Positions 54,249-64,000 of a DNA stretch of 64,000 nucleotides are shown in pieces. The stretch comes from Symbiodinium natans (lineage: Eukaryota; Sar; Dinophyceae; Suessiales; Symbiodiniaceae), in assembly GCA_905221605.1 (NCBI GenBank), contig CAJNDS010000734.1, positions 1-64,000 of the forward strand. Direction: 5' to 3'. How positions within the stretch are numbered: the first letter of the stretch is position 1; each line of letters begins with the position of its first letter. Made by a program: the position numbers and the translations under genes. The notes below the pieces were generated by a model. That model did no database searches and was not told the origin of the DNA. It saw only the letters and a list, made by a program, of their open reading frames with translations.

Positions 54249-56100
54249 CTATGTGTCGGACTCCCCAATGAAATCTAAACCAAACTGTGCAACTCCTGAT
54301 AGGCGTGCAGAGGTTGGACATGTTCTTGTTTGACTCAATTTAACGGTAAGCTGTGATGATTCTGTGGATTAGCCACCTACCTCTTGCTTGCACTGCGGAG
54401 ACATCGTCATCGATGTGTCGCATCTGCATGTGCCGACAACTCCCACCCATGTTTTTTTAAGATTTGGTTGCCACCAAGGCTCCGGGAATGATGTTGAGAA
54501 GCATTGTCCAAGACGAAGTGGCCACGATCACGAGCCTTGGACGCTCAGAGGCCAGGCTCCACAGCATGGATCCTCTCATTGCTCTACGCATTTCTGCGCA
54601 AAAATCACAGAATCTGCCGTCCAAAAGACAACATCAATGAGCATTTTGGTGTCGTATCTGGCATGAAGCAGCCCAACACGTCACAACACCGTGCGGTCAA
54701 CACAACGAATCTGGTGCTTGTTCTGGCTAACCCGCATCATCCGCGTTGCAAACATGTTTTCTCTTCGACTATCCGGCCTAAAACAAGTAGGCGCTCCAAA
54801 AAAGCGTGCGTACATGGGGCCATCTACGATTGAATTGAATGATTCATTGAAACCGAGATGCCAGCATATCTGCCATCATAAAATCAGCCACTAGCAGTGC
54901 GAGACAGAAATACATGGAAACCCATTGAAACCACCTCTTAGCTCCCAGTGAGCAAAGGAAACTCGACGTAAACCCCAGGGTACCACTGTCGCTTGTCACG
55001 GGAACGACTGCGTGCACAAATCCAGGCGACAGACATGGACAGCAATTGCATCACAATTGACTCACAATTGCCCACATTTGCATTCAACACGTTCAACACG
55101 TTCAACACGTTCAAGGGAGCGGAGATGGCAGGCTGCAATGGTCATTGGAGTTTTCAGCTTGTTCTTGGAGGGCGTTTTGCACTTGGATCCTGTTTGCTTG
55201 TGCGAATGTGTGCCATATCACAGGTTTGGCTAATTCTGCCGTGAAGTGCCAAGGTTCGGTCGTCTGCTTTGTGGACGGCAAAAATCCGCATCCTTAACTC
55301 TAGGTGGCGTCTTCTCAGTGGGGAGCTTGGTGCTTTGTATTCCTGTCTGCCATGGTGTGCCACACCACTGCCGTTGCTACGCCATTAGTATGTCCTGTGC
55401 ACCATTGGCTGTGAAAGAGTGGCAGATGTCAGTGTCATGTGCCAAAAGTTGGCAAGCCAAAGGCTACGGGACTGTTCTTCAAAGCTGCAGTCACTTCTGT
55501 GCCTTCCTATCACCAATCGTCCGGAACCGAGCTCCAACGAGCCCGGTACAGGGGCGGCGGGATCTGCTTTCAAAGAAAGAGCATCGAAAGAGTATTGAAC
55601 GTGTACAGTTACAAGGTTTGTGAGTTTCTCGCCAGACGGCATCGAGCTCGGGCGCTCTGTGTGTGTGTGTGTGTGGGTGGTGGTGGTGTGTGGTGTGCGT
55701 GCGTGTGTTTTGTCACGTCCATGGCACATCATGGCACTCTCTAGTAGACGCCAAGAGTGCATTCCTATCATGCTGTGTGCAGGCATGGTGTGACCTTTAT
55801 CACACGGAACCAGAAGGACGGGCATCATGTATGAGCCGTGTCGCTTTGAAGATTAATCCCTTCCCCCAAATATTAAACGGGCGCCCCCCCCCCCCCCCCC
55901 GCCCCCGCCCCAAATAGAAACTCGAAACGTGTTTTTATCATTAGGGGGATGTTTTTATCCAAATGTCATGTTTGGGGTCCAAAGGGTTTAGGGTCTAGGC
56001 TTCAGGGTAGCTTAATTACAGCGATTAGGGTGCAAACTGAAAGAGAGCGAGAGAGAGAGAGAGAGAGCTGAGTAGAAGAAGAAGAAGAGAAAATAAAAAC

Positions 56101-56134
<34 letters not shown>

Positions 56135-57412
56135 TCCACTGGAGGGTATTCTAATATGAAGTAACTCCAAGCCTGTGTGGTCAGTTTCACAACCGACTGG
56201 ATCGCTTGAGCACGTCCCTTGGGACGACCCCCTCGGGGGTTATGTGCTGTGGAAGGAAGGAAGAGAGCTCCACTCACGCAGCACATAAAGGCTCAGCTAA
56301 GGGAGGTTCAGGATGTTGGTTGGCTCGAGGGTTTTGGGAGCCCTCAACCCACCCCCTAATTCGAAACAGGTCTTAAATTGCGGGGGTGATTTCGGGAGGA
56401 TTTTCCGGAAAGTGTGTTTATAATTGGGGGGGGGGGGGGGGGTTTAATAAAAGGGGGAAGAAGGGATGAGGCCAATGATTAGGCTGTCTTGTGGCAGCGG
56501 GGCAATGAAATGCAACGAACTTGTTAGAAATCAGTTTATCGTCGCAGTTTGTCAATGTCAGAGTGCTCGACATTGCTCGACGAAGGAGCTGGCGGATGCT
56601 ATGATCATGTCAGTGAGCAGCTCAGTGAGTCTGCGTATGAAGTCACAGGAGCACCTAGCAAATGGTTGACTCAGGTTGTCCCTTTGGGCTTGGTGCAATT
56701 CCTTTTGCAGGCGGGCAGTGCAGCTGGAGAAGGATCGGAAGGTATCGGAAGTGTGCGTTGTTGGAGGTCATCATCGCACCATTTATCAAAAAGGACACGG
56801 AGAGTTGGAGTCTTTTTGTCTGTAGACCGGGGAAGGACCTGCAAAATCCACTGAGATGCACTGTGGCCAGGACATGGGTATCTCTGTAGGAGCTGAACGA
56901 AGCTCGAGGATTGCTCGAAATACGAAGCCGCAGAAATGAGCATCTGATCCTAACCTGGTCCTTTGCCCGCGTACGCTTGCATTCACAAGCCATTTTAGCC
57001 AGGAGCCTGCTGCGAAAGTTCAGGAAAGGCACCTCAGTGTTCGCACTTGCTACCTTCACTGCTACAGGCCATGGAGCGCCAATGGATGCTGCATGCGCAA
57101 GGGTTGCGTCCTTTCTTCCCAATCGCAGCGAGGCATAGCCCTGGTTGTGTTGATGGGAATCTTCCTGAAGATACAGATGCCGGTCGATCGAATTGCGAGA
57201 TGCGCGGCCCCTCAGAATTTTCAGAGTTCACTCGGAGGGTCCTAGAAGGTCTAGTGTTCTCTCTCGGTGTTGCCTGCTCCTTTCATTTCGTTGCTTCGGG
57301 AACTCACCGAGGCGAGCTTCCTCACGCAACAAATTGCTCTGCCTGCCCGGCAATTGCCATCGGGGAATGTTGAAAAGTTCGCCCTCAGCGATATGCTTTG
57401 GGCGCACGTCAG
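54249..57412. other. Unassigned stretch with weak exon-like frames
   Basis: Exon-like frames on the + strand occur near 55130-55215 (AAMVIGVFSLFLEG), 56550-56730 (LLDEGAGGCYDHVSEQLSES) and 57210-57300 (LEGLVFSLGVACSFHFVASG). Repeats include a 9-base ACACGTTCA triple (55087-55113), a GT run (55660-55705), a C run at 55884-55904, GA runs (56041-56132) and a G run near 56427-56442. Confidence 0.35.
56041..56132 (+). repeat. (GA)n microsatellite, two blocks
   Basis: GAGAGA runs near 56046-56068 and 56101-56132 flank a GAAGAAGAAG stretch. The whole is purine-rich on the + strand and could form triplex DNA. Confidence 0.9.
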
Positions 57413-57724
57413 GTTTTTGTTTTTTTGTTGGTCAGTTTTTTTCTCGACATATTTGCCGTTCGTAACTGGTTACGATATCGTGCGCGGCAGGTCCTTGCGG
57501 ATGAGGTGGATGCCCAGGAGGCTACCCTTGGCCAGCACTATGGCCTCAATCGCTTCGGGCAAAACACCACAGGCGTGGCCAGGGTCAGCCAACGGTCAGC
57601 CCCAGCCAGGAATCTGCGGGTTTTTGATTCCTTCAATGAGACTTCCGAAGACATCTTGAAAACCGCAAGTGAAATACATCTAATACCGCCAGTCGCTGTA
57701 ACCCAGGCCCTAGGGAGCATGTGA
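57413..57724 (+). CDS. Probable terminal exon of a membrane protein
   Basis: After GCACGTCAG the frame runs to TGA at 57722-57724. It begins with a membrane helix (VFVFLLVSFFLDIFAVRNWL), then a basic RYRARQ stretch and a soluble tail with ADEVDAQEATLGQHYGLNRF, FDSFNETSEDILKTASE and VAVTQALGSM. Coding character is strong. It is on the same strand as the glucan synthase and the intervening hydrophobic exons, so it may be the end of that gene (then about 18 kb long) or of another one. Confidence 0.5.
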   Translation, partial: VFVFLLVSFFLDIFAVRNWLRYRARQVLADEVDAQEATLGQHYGLNRFGQNTTGVARVSQRSAPARNLRVFDSFNETSEDILKTASEIHLIPPVAVTQALGSM

Positions 57725-60700
57725 CGTTGCACCATTATTTTGAGGCGAACTCGACTCCAGAAGGTTTATTAAGTTTTGCTGAAAAGAAGTCAGCAGCCAG
57801 CAGCAGCATTCAACAACATTGGACTGGAAAGGGCACATCCAGCAACATAATGCAACCTTTGATTCCGACTTGTCTTTGGGCAGCTCATGAGTTTGAAGTT
57901 TCGGGCTTGTGTTCAAGTTCGCGAAGGTTTTGGATGCAAGGTTTACAAGTTTAGGGCTCTGGAGTTTGGCGTTGGGTTTAGGCATTATATTATGGAATGA
58001 TTTCAGAACGTGTGCTTCCCCGAATTCCTGCGTTGTCTCCGAGTCCGAATGTCCGCAGCGAGTTCCCAATTCCAGCCTATTCCTGGAATGTTCGCGGCAA
58101 CCTTGGGAAAATTAGAAAACATTGAACTGAACAGCCTTCATCAGCCTCTGGCCATCTCCGGCCTTAACAGAAGATGCTGCTTGATGTTTTTGATGCAATT
58201 CGCGTCTTTTGCCGCAGGCCTCTCCAATTGCTTGAGCCGAATGAGAGCTGTCGGAGGCAGGCAAAAAGAATAAGACTGAAGTGGGCGAAAGGTAGAGGGA
58301 ATCAGGAGTTATTTTCGCCGAGCGAACTTCACTAAGGAGACACGTTTCGATTTTGGCAATTCGGAAGATGCCAGGCCCGGCCTGACGACACGCACAAGAT
58401 TCCTCCAAAGAGCTTACTAGTTGTTTGAGTAGTGATTGTCTGACGTCGTTTGTATCTTTTTCAGCTTTGCACCTTGCACTTCGACGTGCTTGTTCGGTGA
58501 CAGGCCGAAGAGCACAGTCAATGAGAGGAACCCGAAAACGACAAGAAAGAGAAGGTGTGGAAAGCTCTGGGCTTTTGTGTGAGCTTTTGAACAGGTGCAG
58601 ATGTGTGGAAGCGCTTCCGCGCTGCAAAATGGGAGATCAGCCGGCGAAGGCGTGGATGGCGTGGACTTTCTAGAATCTTGCAGATGTGGCTCAGCATCCA
58701 GAAGCTTCAGCGTGTTCCTGGCAGGTGAGGGACCCCTGCAGACTTACGACTTGTGGTCGCGCTATTGTGACATGTGTGGCACCTTTTTTGCCTACGCAAC
58801 TCATTGTCATTCTCAATGTGATCCCTGATATGACCAGCAGCTCATGCCGTCTGTGCACTGTGTTGCCCTGATGTGACACAAGGTCGCGCCCGAATTTGAT
58901 CGCAGTGCATCTTTTCGAATGGCCTTCCAACTCAGCGGTGTGACACATACACTTTGATTTTCCTGGATCGTGTTTGCATGCTTTTCCTGCCAAGAAAAGC
59001 AGATTTGTTTACGGTGTGACCCCTTTTCTCCCCAATACCCCGGAGCTTGTCCTCCCTTGTCTCGCTTTACCTGCTGGTGTGGGTAGGGCCGGGTCGGGCA
59101 TGCAGCTGTCCCTTATGGTCTCTCTCTAAGTCTTTGGCTCCATTGGATCGATGTGGAACATGCCGGGCTTTCGGAGTTTTTTGGTCGCCCCGAACACCTG
59201 TGTGTTTTTCTTTCATCTCCCCTCGTGTGATTGCCACGTGCATTGCTCCAGGCCAAGAGGGGTTGCTTGGCGTCGGCAGTTTCGTTTCAGTCGAGGCAAA
59301 AGGTTCTGTTTCAGATGCTAATTCGAGCGAGATGCCTCTAAAGGCTTTTGAGTCCAAACACTTGCCTGTCATCCAGGCCAGAATAAGCTGTTTTTCGGTG
59401 TGCAGTTTCGGGCAGAACTTCGCAAGTCTTTTCCGATTGCCATCCAGTGCACCAAACAAATTAATTCGATTTGCTGCCCGGGCTTCAAAACCCTCACAAC
59501 GAGTTACTCGTACAGGCTTACTGATTAAGTTTAGTACGGAGCAGAACGAAGTTGTGTTAAGCTTGTCAAGGTCGTTTTAAAACCCACGGCGGTTTGCAGA
59601 CATGCGGACTACAAGCTTTTTTTTGCACATGTCTGCTGGCATTTCAACGAAGGTCGTGGCAAGATGTGGGCCACACGCTTATGATGTTTTGGATCACGGT
59701 ACTGCTTCTTTGCACTCTTGCCCATCTTGTAGTGTCAGCGAGGGCGTACTGTACACGAGGGAGTGAATGCGAAAACTACCTTGGACCAGCGGGTTTCAAT
59801 GCTGTGCAGGTGGGGGAGCCGTGACAAACATGTAGAAATCGCTGTCAACAGCTGTCATCAATCTTTCATGATTGGCATCGTGCTAGATTCTGCTGGCAGG
59901 TCTCACCGCCCAGTGAGCACATTCTTGGTGACTCATGGTGCGCTTCCACATGCTTCCACCTTCGGCGTGCTTGATCTTTATGGCACATTATGGCACAATC
60001 GAGCCTTAGTATGGCAGGGCAACGCGATACCAACCAGTGTCGTACAAGCCGCACAGTTGCAATCAGGATGCATGTCAATGCTGATGCCAAGCTTTTGCGC
60101 TAAGCTTTGCTAAGCTCGGTTATTCAATGGAATGGTAGAGAGAGTGGGCCTCGGATCGATCTGCCTGAGAGAAGCTTGAAAGGATTTGAGTGGTGCTGCA
60201 GCATTTGTAGTGCCCTAAAACCTGAGGTTAGAATCCAGAGGAGGCAGCACAGACGACTTCGTGAGCATGGTGAGCAGGTCACGTGGGCCACTGCCAACTC
60301 CACTCATATTCACACGCAGACAACCATTATTCCACCACCTCAAGTTTGCCACTCACACTGTCTCGGAAGCAGATTCCATTTAAGTGACTAAGGCACACAT
60401 GGCACACCTACTAGGATTGGGCTTGGCATGGCTTGGCGAGGTGCCGATCCGCTGGGGTCAACATCATGGCCGCCCGGCCACGAGGGATTGCAAGGAAGTC
60501 CGTGTGCGAGCACACGTCGTTCTGATGCGAAGACGTGAAACCTGAATTGCAGTTGCAAACTCAATCAAGCTCAGGTAGATGTTGTTCTGAATCACATGGC
60601 CGGACCCTTTGTTTTCTCGCCTGAGAAGGACAGGGGCAAGGCTCGGAATCGAAAGTTGTTTCCCAAAGCTCTGGGAGCGCAAGCGGTGATCCCGTCCGTT

Positions 60701-61564
60701 CTGCAGGCATGTGGCCAGCATGAGGACACACCGAAATCCTCGACTGCAAAATGTGGGGAGCCAAGAAGATCTCTGTGAATCTCTGTGTGATGTGGCCGCG
60801 TGCCGTGTTCAAGTGTTTTGCAGGTCTGGGTTGGGACAACACCGAGCGCCTTGGCATTTTTTGTCTCTCGTTGGGGGGCTTTCTCCACTGCCTTACGCTG
60901 CTCTGAGTGCCCACTGAAATGCCCCCCCTGCCCTTTTACGCCAATGTCAGGCTTTTAAGGTAAACTTTAAGGGTGCTTATGGGTGCTTTCTTTGCGCGCC
61001 TTTGTCCGACTTTCTTGGTGCGATGATGCTTATGCCCCAGGAAGCTGGACCTGCGCTAAGGTACGGGAATCGCGAGTATTTGAACGGCACGACGCCCGGA
61101 TGACTGTACGTGAATCAGGTTTTGGCAATGAGCAAGCTTGATGGCATGAAGGGGTGCCTCGAGATGGGTTTTAAGGTGGCATGTAGAGTCTTGTTGCTCG
61201 CGTCGCATACCACTGTTGAACAGTTGCGGCCGATCAAGTTCGTGCCTTTCTGCATGTTCTCAGGTCGTAAAGGACTGGATTGGTACGACAGATCGATGCC
61301 TGGAGCTTAAAAGACCTTCAAAAGCTTAGATGTCGGAGCTTGCAGAAGGAGCTGCAGTGACGAAACACGCATGCAAGTCGCATGCAGCTCCTGGACCCTT
61401 GTTGAACGATTGAATCGAAAAGGCTGCAATAGGGCATTCAAGGAATTTGGCCGCTAGAGCAAGGCCGCCTGTTGGGCTGGCAGGGTGAGGAGTCGCCTAA
61501 GCTTTGCGACTTGACGACGTCTGTCAGGGGAGGGGGCCAGGTCAGGGATGCGATATGCGGTTAC

Positions 61565-61680
61565 CTGACAACATCTTGAGGGGAGGGGGCATGGGAGGGG
61601 TGGGTTGGCGGGGCGGGAAAGGAGCAACCAGGAGCGGGGGGTGTGGCGAAATGAGGGGGCGCGGGGGAGGGGAAGGAGGT
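61565..61680 (+). repeat. G-rich low-complexity stretch
   Basis: GGGGAGGGGGC, GGGAGGGGTGGG and GGGGGCGCGGGGG words follow one another. The stretch could form quadruplexes; Gly/Arg-rich frames in it are not trusted. Confidence 0.75.
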
Positions 61681-63051
61681 CTCACGAGGGAATCGCAAAT
61701 GCGAAGGACGGCCTTTCCTATTTTAGAACGTCCAGTCTAGGTTCCATCATTACCCCGACAACGAGCACGCGAACTGTGGACTGCCACCCTGGACAAACAA
61801 CAAGCGTCACGCTCTCAGGTTTGTCCAGCTTCTGCCGAACGAAACATGCGAAGCTGGGATTCGGCCAACATCTACAAACCACTGAAATCACGTAACATCA
61901 CGATGACCAGGTTTGTGCGACATGTATGGACTCCCTGACCTCAACACAGAGGACAAGAACGTCCTCGGTCTCAGTGTGTTCCCGTCGTAATTGTCACTTG
62001 CAATCAAGAGCACTGAGCTTTTCCCAATAAGGTTCAGAAGCAACTCAGAGCATACTTGTTTGAGCTGCTGGAGACAGGGGTGACTATGATTCGCAAGCGC
62101 CTTATGTGAAATGTTTGGAAAGGTAGAACAGAGCAGTTGTAGAAGCTGCTTGGCATACTGCCAGGCGTGGATGCTGCGATGAATATCTACCCAGAGTCGC
62201 TTGCACAGGCTCTCAATTTCGTTTGCAGATGTTTGCAGCTCCCATTGACAAATTTCCTGTGTGATCCTCACAGGTCGTTCTTGCTTTACCATGGGAGTAC
62301 ATTGTGCAGGCCGAAGTTGCTCCGGGGCTGCTTTCTGTTGCGCTTGTTTTCATGGTGCTGATTGTTCCCCCTCTTAGCGCATTGGCTTAAGCCGCTTCGG
62401 CAGGAGTACTATCCTGACATGTTCGAAGACAAAGAGAACAGAGAAAAGGCCAGAGCTGCGTAGGAGTGTGGTTCCGCGTAGTTGCTCCGACAGGCCCCCA
62501 AAAAAGGCATTGCAGGCAGCACTGTTCACACACACTGTGCAGCTGCATTGTATCGGAAGACGCAAGTGAGACAAGACCAAGATGAGAATAGGCTTCCATA
62601 AATATGGTATAGTGGCATAGTGGCCTTAAATCTTACAGTCACCAAGGCTTCAACGGCTCTCCCCAACTTCACAAGGCCCAAGAATTGACAAGGAAGGGGC
62701 GCCAAGAATGAGTGTGCATCCTTTGGACAAGGAAAATGAGACGTGGAATGGCCCCAGACTATGAAGGCAGATCGTAGCTCCAACATCGCGGTGTCAGCAA
62801 TGTGGGCAATACAGGTAGCTGTCTCACGGGAACATGACTTCCACGGTTGACACAAGCAATGAACAGTAGTGATCGTTCGTTCTACTGCCGCCATCAGCAT
62901 GCAGTCAAACCACAGCGCCGCTGCTTTAACCGACACCTCGGAAGCAGCAGAAATGAGCCTCAAAGGAGCCCTGTAATCCCCCACTGGACACGACCCCATC
63001 AGCATAGCCCTTCTTGCTCTCGGTTGATGAGGACTTTCACTTGTGCTTCAG

Positions 63052-63294
63052 GCAACCAGCATCGGATCAGCGACCGACTTCACGTTCGGGCAGCGAGTGG
63101 CGGAGAGCCTGTTTGATGGAAACGCGGGCAGCTGGTACAACAGGCATCGAACCAAAAGTATGAGGCATGCAGCCCATGTGATGTCACGTGTGATGTCAAA
63201 TGACATGCCGCGAAGGTCCCGTCAGCTAGGAGAGCTTCTCCAGTTGCAGCGCGAAGGCATGATTACTACATATTACTATGACTATTGCGAGTAG
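63052..63294 (+). CDS. Candidate exon, unknown protein
   Basis: After a clear acceptor (CACTTGTGCTTCAG) the frame reads ATSIGSATDFTFGQRVAESL and FDGNAGSWYNRHRTK, then a helical end (RQLGELLQLQREGM) before TAG at 63292-63294. The first 120 bases have the best coding character, and the exon may end near 63160. Family not recognised. Confidence 0.4.
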   Translation, partial: ATSIGSATDFTFGQRVAESLFDGNAGSWYNRHRTKSMRHAAHVMSRVMSNDMPRRSRQLGELLQLQREGMITTYYYDYCE

Positions 63295-64000
63295 ACCCGT
63301 TCATGAGACTGCGCACTTGGCTCGTCCATGGATTTTCAGTGCAGTGTGTCATGGTGTCGTTATTATGGCGCTTGGCAACGTCTTTTTGCGACGCAGGCTT
63401 TCCAGATTGCCGCTACAGGATTTGTGAATCGTCAGGAGCTTGAGCCGTAGCACGCCACATTTACGTAAATTCAGCTTTTGGCCTAGCGGCACGTTGGCAT
63501 AGTCAGGCCAGTTCCCTCCGACCGGGCGCTCCTGTTTTTGGACAATCATGATCAACAGCGGGAGCGCTGGAAGCCCGAGGCTGCAGGAGGGTGTCGCGTG
63601 TTGTATCCTGTTGTGAAAGGGAAGCTTCTGCTTAGTGCAGGTGAAGGGACAGCCACCTTCCACCCCAGTTTGTTATTGGGATGGTGCGGCGCTTTCAACG
63701 TTTTGCTTGAACTATCGCTTGCCTGGGGCCTAGAACTCGGAATTCATAAAGCCAAAGTGATGTTCCCAGGCCGGGATATCGGAAGCTGCAGACCCATATA
63801 CAAACACGGCCAAGTTTATGCTTTGGCCACCGCCTCGATACATTTTTGCTCGTGCGCACGGCTCATGGTTTTTTAACGGCTCTACCCACAGGCGCAGCTC
63901 TACATGCTTGCCTGGCCGTATGGAGCAGACAGACGATCTTCGGTTCGGCAGCACGGCCTCACACGTTTTGTGCTTTTTGTTAACAACACATCCTTGTCAC

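Larger units (their letters stand above)
57725..64000. other. Sparse right end of the window
   Basis: No confident gene is seen. Exon-like frames are near 59250-59345 (GQEGLLGVGSFVSVEAKGSV after GCTCCAG), 61126-61310 and the exon listed at 63052. A G-rich stretch lies at 61565-61680. The frame at 63538-63876 is open to TAA, but its family is not clear. Confidence 0.4.

Noticed and set aside
63538-63876. Possible non-LTR reverse transcriptase remnant (WGLELGIHKAKVMFPG)
   Set aside because: The resemblance to the segment after the RT catalytic site is slight and no catalytic motif is present.

Overview
The window looks like nuclear DNA of a dinoflagellate, most likely of the symbiodiniacean type (inference). 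The signs are a very large Ty1/copia-type retrotransposon with dinoflagellate-like extra domains, a plant-type (CCCTAAA)n telomere-like tract, abundant triplet, GT and poly-G simple repeats, and low coding density. The host coding segments are short and bounded by plausible splice sites, including a GC donor and possibly a GA donor. There are no bacterial-style operons, and I recognised no rRNA, tRNA, spliced-leader or CRISPR sequence.

Layout. 1-5.3 kb is gene-poor, with a few weak exon-like segments. 5320-16669 is one complete minus-strand Ty1/copia element: identical 153-bp LTRs, a TAAGT target duplication, PPT, PBS-like site, and Gag-Pol in one frame interrupted only by a TGA between integrase and reverse transcriptase. 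Besides Gag (CCCH plus CCHC fingers), protease, integrase, RT and RNase H, it carries a segment with the residue pattern of a 2-oxoglutarate/Fe(II) dioxygenase. It also has a long C-terminal extension with membrane-spanning segments, a 17-residue tandem repeat and a second partial copy of the RT N-terminus. 16.7-18.8 kb is low-information flank. 18.8-21.3 kb is a block of triplet microsatellites, a G-run/CTGCG/C-run repeat family and about 30 copies of CCCTAAA. 21.3-27.5 kb is mostly unassigned. 27.49-27.81 kb is an exon-like unknown coding segment, followed by a 1.7-kb GT-rich tract (27.95-29.66 kb). 30-39.2 kb holds scattered candidate exons, some coiled-coil.

39.9-47.5 kb (+ strand) is the best host gene. 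Its exons read as an alpha-glucan synthase with a GT5 catalytic domain like that of the fungal Ags1/Mok1 family, with a transmembrane segment before the GT5 domain. One of its introns contains a second array of the G-run/C-run repeat family and a 161-bp tandem duplication. From 47.6 to 57.7 kb several hydrophobic exon-like segments follow on the same strand. They could be the multi-pass C-terminus of the same gene or separate genes; the sequence alone does not decide. 57.7-64 kb is again sparse, with one good exon-like segment near 63.1 kb.

Exon limits are read by eye from frames and splice-like sites and need transcript support. Family assignments rest on motif recognition, not on a database search.
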